A stretch of DNA of 64,000 nucleotides, from the NCBI RefSeq assembly GCF_007558865.1, contig NZ_VLPK01000002.1:744001-808000 (forward strand), given 5' to 3'. This stretch comes from Mucilaginibacter corticis. GTDB lineage: Bacteria; Bacteroidota; Bacteroidia; Sphingobacteriales; Sphingobacteriaceae. A program made the position numbers and the translations under genes. The notes below the pieces were generated by a model. The model saw only the letters and a list, made by a program, of their open reading frames with translations. It searched no databases and was not told the origin of the DNA. Shown here piece after piece: positions 62,089 to 64,000 of the stretch. Within the stretch, counting starts at the first letter, position 1; every line of letters starts with the position of its first letter.

Positions 62089-64000
62089 ATGCAAAAAACT
62101 GATATGGAAAATTTAAGTGTACCTGCTGTAGATACTACCAAATATTTTAACCGCGACCTGAGCTGGCTAAGTTTTAACCGCCGCGTGCTTGAAGAAAGCC
62201 TTGACCCGCAATTACCCCTTGTTGAAAAAATAAAATTCATTGCTATCCATGCATCTAACCTTGACGAGTTTTACAGGGTTAGGGTATCGCACCTGGAAAC
62301 ATTGAGCAAAATGGGCGAGTTTAATGAGGAAGAGAACAGCTCTTATCATGATATATTAGCCGCAGTACGTAAAGAGGCAAGCCATCAAACCAGCTATCTG
62401 CGTTCTATTTTGGCAACTACGGTTATCCCCGGTTTAGAAGAAAATAATATTGTACTTTATCAGGACCATAGGGAGGTGCATGAAGAGCATCTTGAATTTA
62501 TATATGAATATTTTAACACACAGGTAGCTTCATACCTGCAGCCCATCTGGTTAACTAGTGATACTACCCCTTTTTTAGAGGACAGGCAATTGTACCTGGT
62601 GTGGCAGGTATTGCAAAAAAACAAACCCGAAAGACTGATCTTATTAAACCTGCCAACACAGCACCTTCCGCGGTTTATATCGCTGCCTAAGATAGGCGAG
62701 AAGCACTACGTAATTTATCTGGATGATATTGTACGTTTGGGCGGAGAGAAGTTTTTAGAAAATTATACTGTAAAGGGTTGTTACTCGGTTAAGCTGAACA
62801 GGGATGCCGAGCTTAATCTTGACGAATATTCAGGCACCATTGCTGATCAGATGAAGATCCGTTTAGCGCAACGCGCTTTCGGTGCGCCGTCACGGTTTCA
62901 GTATGATGCCGGCATGCCGAAAGAACTGGTGACACAATGCGTAGAGCTCTTTCAAATAGAAAGAGAAGAGCTAACGCCTACGGGCAGGTACCAGCAAATG
63001 AGCGACTTTTTCTCTTTTCCCATCCCGGCTAATTCAATGCCGTCATTGGCTAAATGGAAACCATTAAAGCACCAGGAACTGGCGTCGTACAAGCATTATT
63101 TCAAGGCCTTGAACGAAAAGGATTTCTTACTGCATTTTCCTTACCAGTCGTATGACCATGTGCTGATCTTCTTTAACCAGGCCGTGCTTGATCCTTATGT
63201 AACCGAGATCATGGCTACCTTTTACCGCGTAGCATCCGACTCGCATATTGTGAATGCCTTAATAAGCGCTTCAAAGAACGGCAAAAAAGTAAGGGCATTT
63301 GTTGAAGTGAAGGCCCGTTTTGACGAAGCCAACAACCTGCTTTGGGCCGAGAAAATGGAAAAAGCGGGCATTGAAATTTCATACAGCTTGCCTGATATAA
63401 AGGTTCATGCCAAGACAGCTCTGATCACCCGGGTAAAAGATGGTAAAACCAAAACTTATGGTTTTTATGGTACCGGTAACTTTAACGAACGCACCGCCGG
63501 CATTTATTCTGATATTGGCCTGCTTACTGCCAACCCGGTAATGAACGAAGAGTTGAAAGATGTATTTCTTTACCTGTACACCGGTAAACAGCCTGCGCCG
63601 TTTAATCATTTGCTGGTGTCGCAGTTTAATATCATCGAACGGTTTAAAGAGTTGATCCATAACGAGATCAGGATTGCAAAAAGCGGGGGTGAAGGCAAAA
63701 TAATTATCAAGTTGAACAACCTGGAAGACAGCGAAATGATAGACGCGCTTTACGAAGCGTCAAACGCCGGGGTAAAGATAGACCTGATCGTACGCAGTAT
63801 CTGTCGTTTAAGGCCTGGTGTGCCGGGACTAAGCGAAAATATTACACTTACCCGTGTTATCGGTCGGTACCTGGAACACTCAAGGGTGTTCATTTTTAAC
63901 AACGAAGGCGATCCAAAGATCTTCTTAGGGTCTTCTGACTGGATGGAACGTAACCTGCGCTCAAGGGTAGAAGTGGTATTCCCGGTATATGACGAGGCCT
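62089..64000 (+). CDS. ppk1: Polyphosphate kinase, 3' truncated by window
   Basis: The frame is open from ATG 62089 to the end of the window, 637 codons, with no stop. N-domain: RDLSWLSFNRRVLEES, IHASNLDEFYRVRVSHLE. The autophosphorylated His is in DIKVHAKTALITR near residue 439 and the second essential His in GRYLEHSRVFIFNN near 594, as in the Escherichia coli enzyme. It makes polyphosphate from ATP. A GGAGG directly precedes the first ATG; a second ATG at 62104 has better spacing to it, so the start may be there. Confidence 0.95.
   Translation, partial: MQKTDMENLSVPAVDTTKYFNRDLSWLSFNRRVLEESLDPQLPLVEKIKFIAIHASNLDEFYRVRVSHLETLSKMGEFNEEENSSYHDILAAVRKEASHQTSYLRSILATTVIPGLEENNIVLYQDHREVHEEHLEFIYEYFNTQVASYLQPIWLTSDTTPFLEDRQLYLVWQVLQKNKPERLILLNLPTQHLPRFISLPKIGEKHYVIYLDDIVRLGGEKFLENYTVKGCYSVKLNRDAELNLDEYSGTIADQMKIRLAQRAFGAPSRFQYDAGMPKELVTQCVELFQIEREELTPTGRYQQMSDFFSFPIPANSMPSLAKWKPLKHQELASYKHYFKALNEKDFLLHFPYQSYDHVLIFFNQAVLDPYVTEIMATFYRVASDSHIVNALISASKNGKKVRAFVEVKARFDEANNLLWAEKMEKAGIEISYSLPDIKVHAKTALITRVKDGKTKTYGFYGTGNFNERTAGIYSDIGLLTANPVMNEELKDVFLYLYTGKQPAPFNHLLVSQFNIIERFKELIHNEIRIAKSGGEGKIIIKLNNLEDSEMIDALYEASNAGVKIDLIVRSICRLRPGVPGLSENITLTRVIGRYLEHSRVFIFNNEGDPKIFLGSSDWMERNLRSRVEVVFPVYDEA

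Noticed and set aside
1..64000. Prophage, transposon, toxin-antitoxin or defence island
   Set aside because: I found no integrase, transposase, terminase, restriction, toxin or cas gene on either strand; the HEPN-like domain is fused to sulfite reductase and not in a toxin pair.

Overview
The window is chromosomal DNA from a member of the Bacteroidota, most likely family Sphingobacteriaceae (Mucilaginibacter/Pedobacter type). This is inferred from gene content (TonB-dependent receptor with a carboxypeptidase-like N-terminal domain, MG2-domain outer-membrane protein, DUF4397 lipoprotein, GatB, direct APS-type sulfate reduction), from -7 elements of the Bacteroidota form TAnnTTTG, from AT-rich intergenic DNA and from the near absence of Shine-Dalgarno sequences. 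I see no rRNA or tRNA gene, CRISPR array, prophage or transposase. Most of the window is housekeeping DNA with short intergenic repeats.

Layout. 1-5.2 kb: end of gltB with gltD (glutamate synthase), an OmdA-domain protein, a TrmH-type RNA methylase, galK and a YciI protein. 5.2-18.5 kb: small secreted proteins, an aldo/keto reductase, a 919-residue MG2/TonB-plug protein, a CYTH protein, ppnP, a methyltransferase divergent from a LysR regulator, a DUF4397 lipoprotein, a DUF2975 membrane protein paired with a small HTH regulator, a CDF metal transporter, an ABM protein and exonuclease III. 18.7-30.2 kb: mutS (TTG start), an NlpC/P60 lipoprotein, a DnaQ-type exonuclease with a C-terminal QSregVF-like domain, queG, an LTA-synthase-like sulfatase, a GLPGLI/DUF4412-like protein, a ComEC-type protein and a MerR regulator. 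30.3-45.2 kb: alaS, gatB overlapping a TlpA-like lipoprotein, a PhoB-type regulator, an Ala/Lys-rich protein, an RluA pseudouridine synthase, topA, mnmA and proBA. 45.2-56.3 kb: a sulfur region. 56.3-64 kb: SelT/W/H-like and MOSC proteins, an M28 peptidase, a LiaF-like protein, YqaE, a lipoprotein, a methyltransferase, a SIMPL protein and the start of ppk1.

The sulfur region is the most coherent system. On the minus strand an Rrf2 regulator with a cysteine cluster is followed by sulfite reductase carrying a C-terminal HEPN-like domain, a fusion of a siroheme-synthase domain to a TSUP (TauE/SafE) permease, an iron-sulfur type APS reductase, and CysD and CysN. No APS kinase is present, which fits direct reduction of APS. 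Facing away from it is a TonB-dependent receptor whose leader has a Bacteroidota promoter and a 21-codon ORF ending Tyr-Cys-Cys-stop, with the Cys and stop codons inside a hairpin. I read this as a candidate cysteine-sensing leader that would link the receptor to sulfur supply.

The most unusual non-coding signal is a family of intergenic elements after alaS, after the TonB receptor and, diverged, before mutS. Heptamers (TGAAACA or TGTACCA) recur every 9-10 bp, and the spacings of 72 and 35 nt are identical between copies although the sequence between them differs. There are also perfect long inverted repeats, low-complexity intergenic tracts and three very short predicted membrane-peptide genes, one with its own promoter and terminator.
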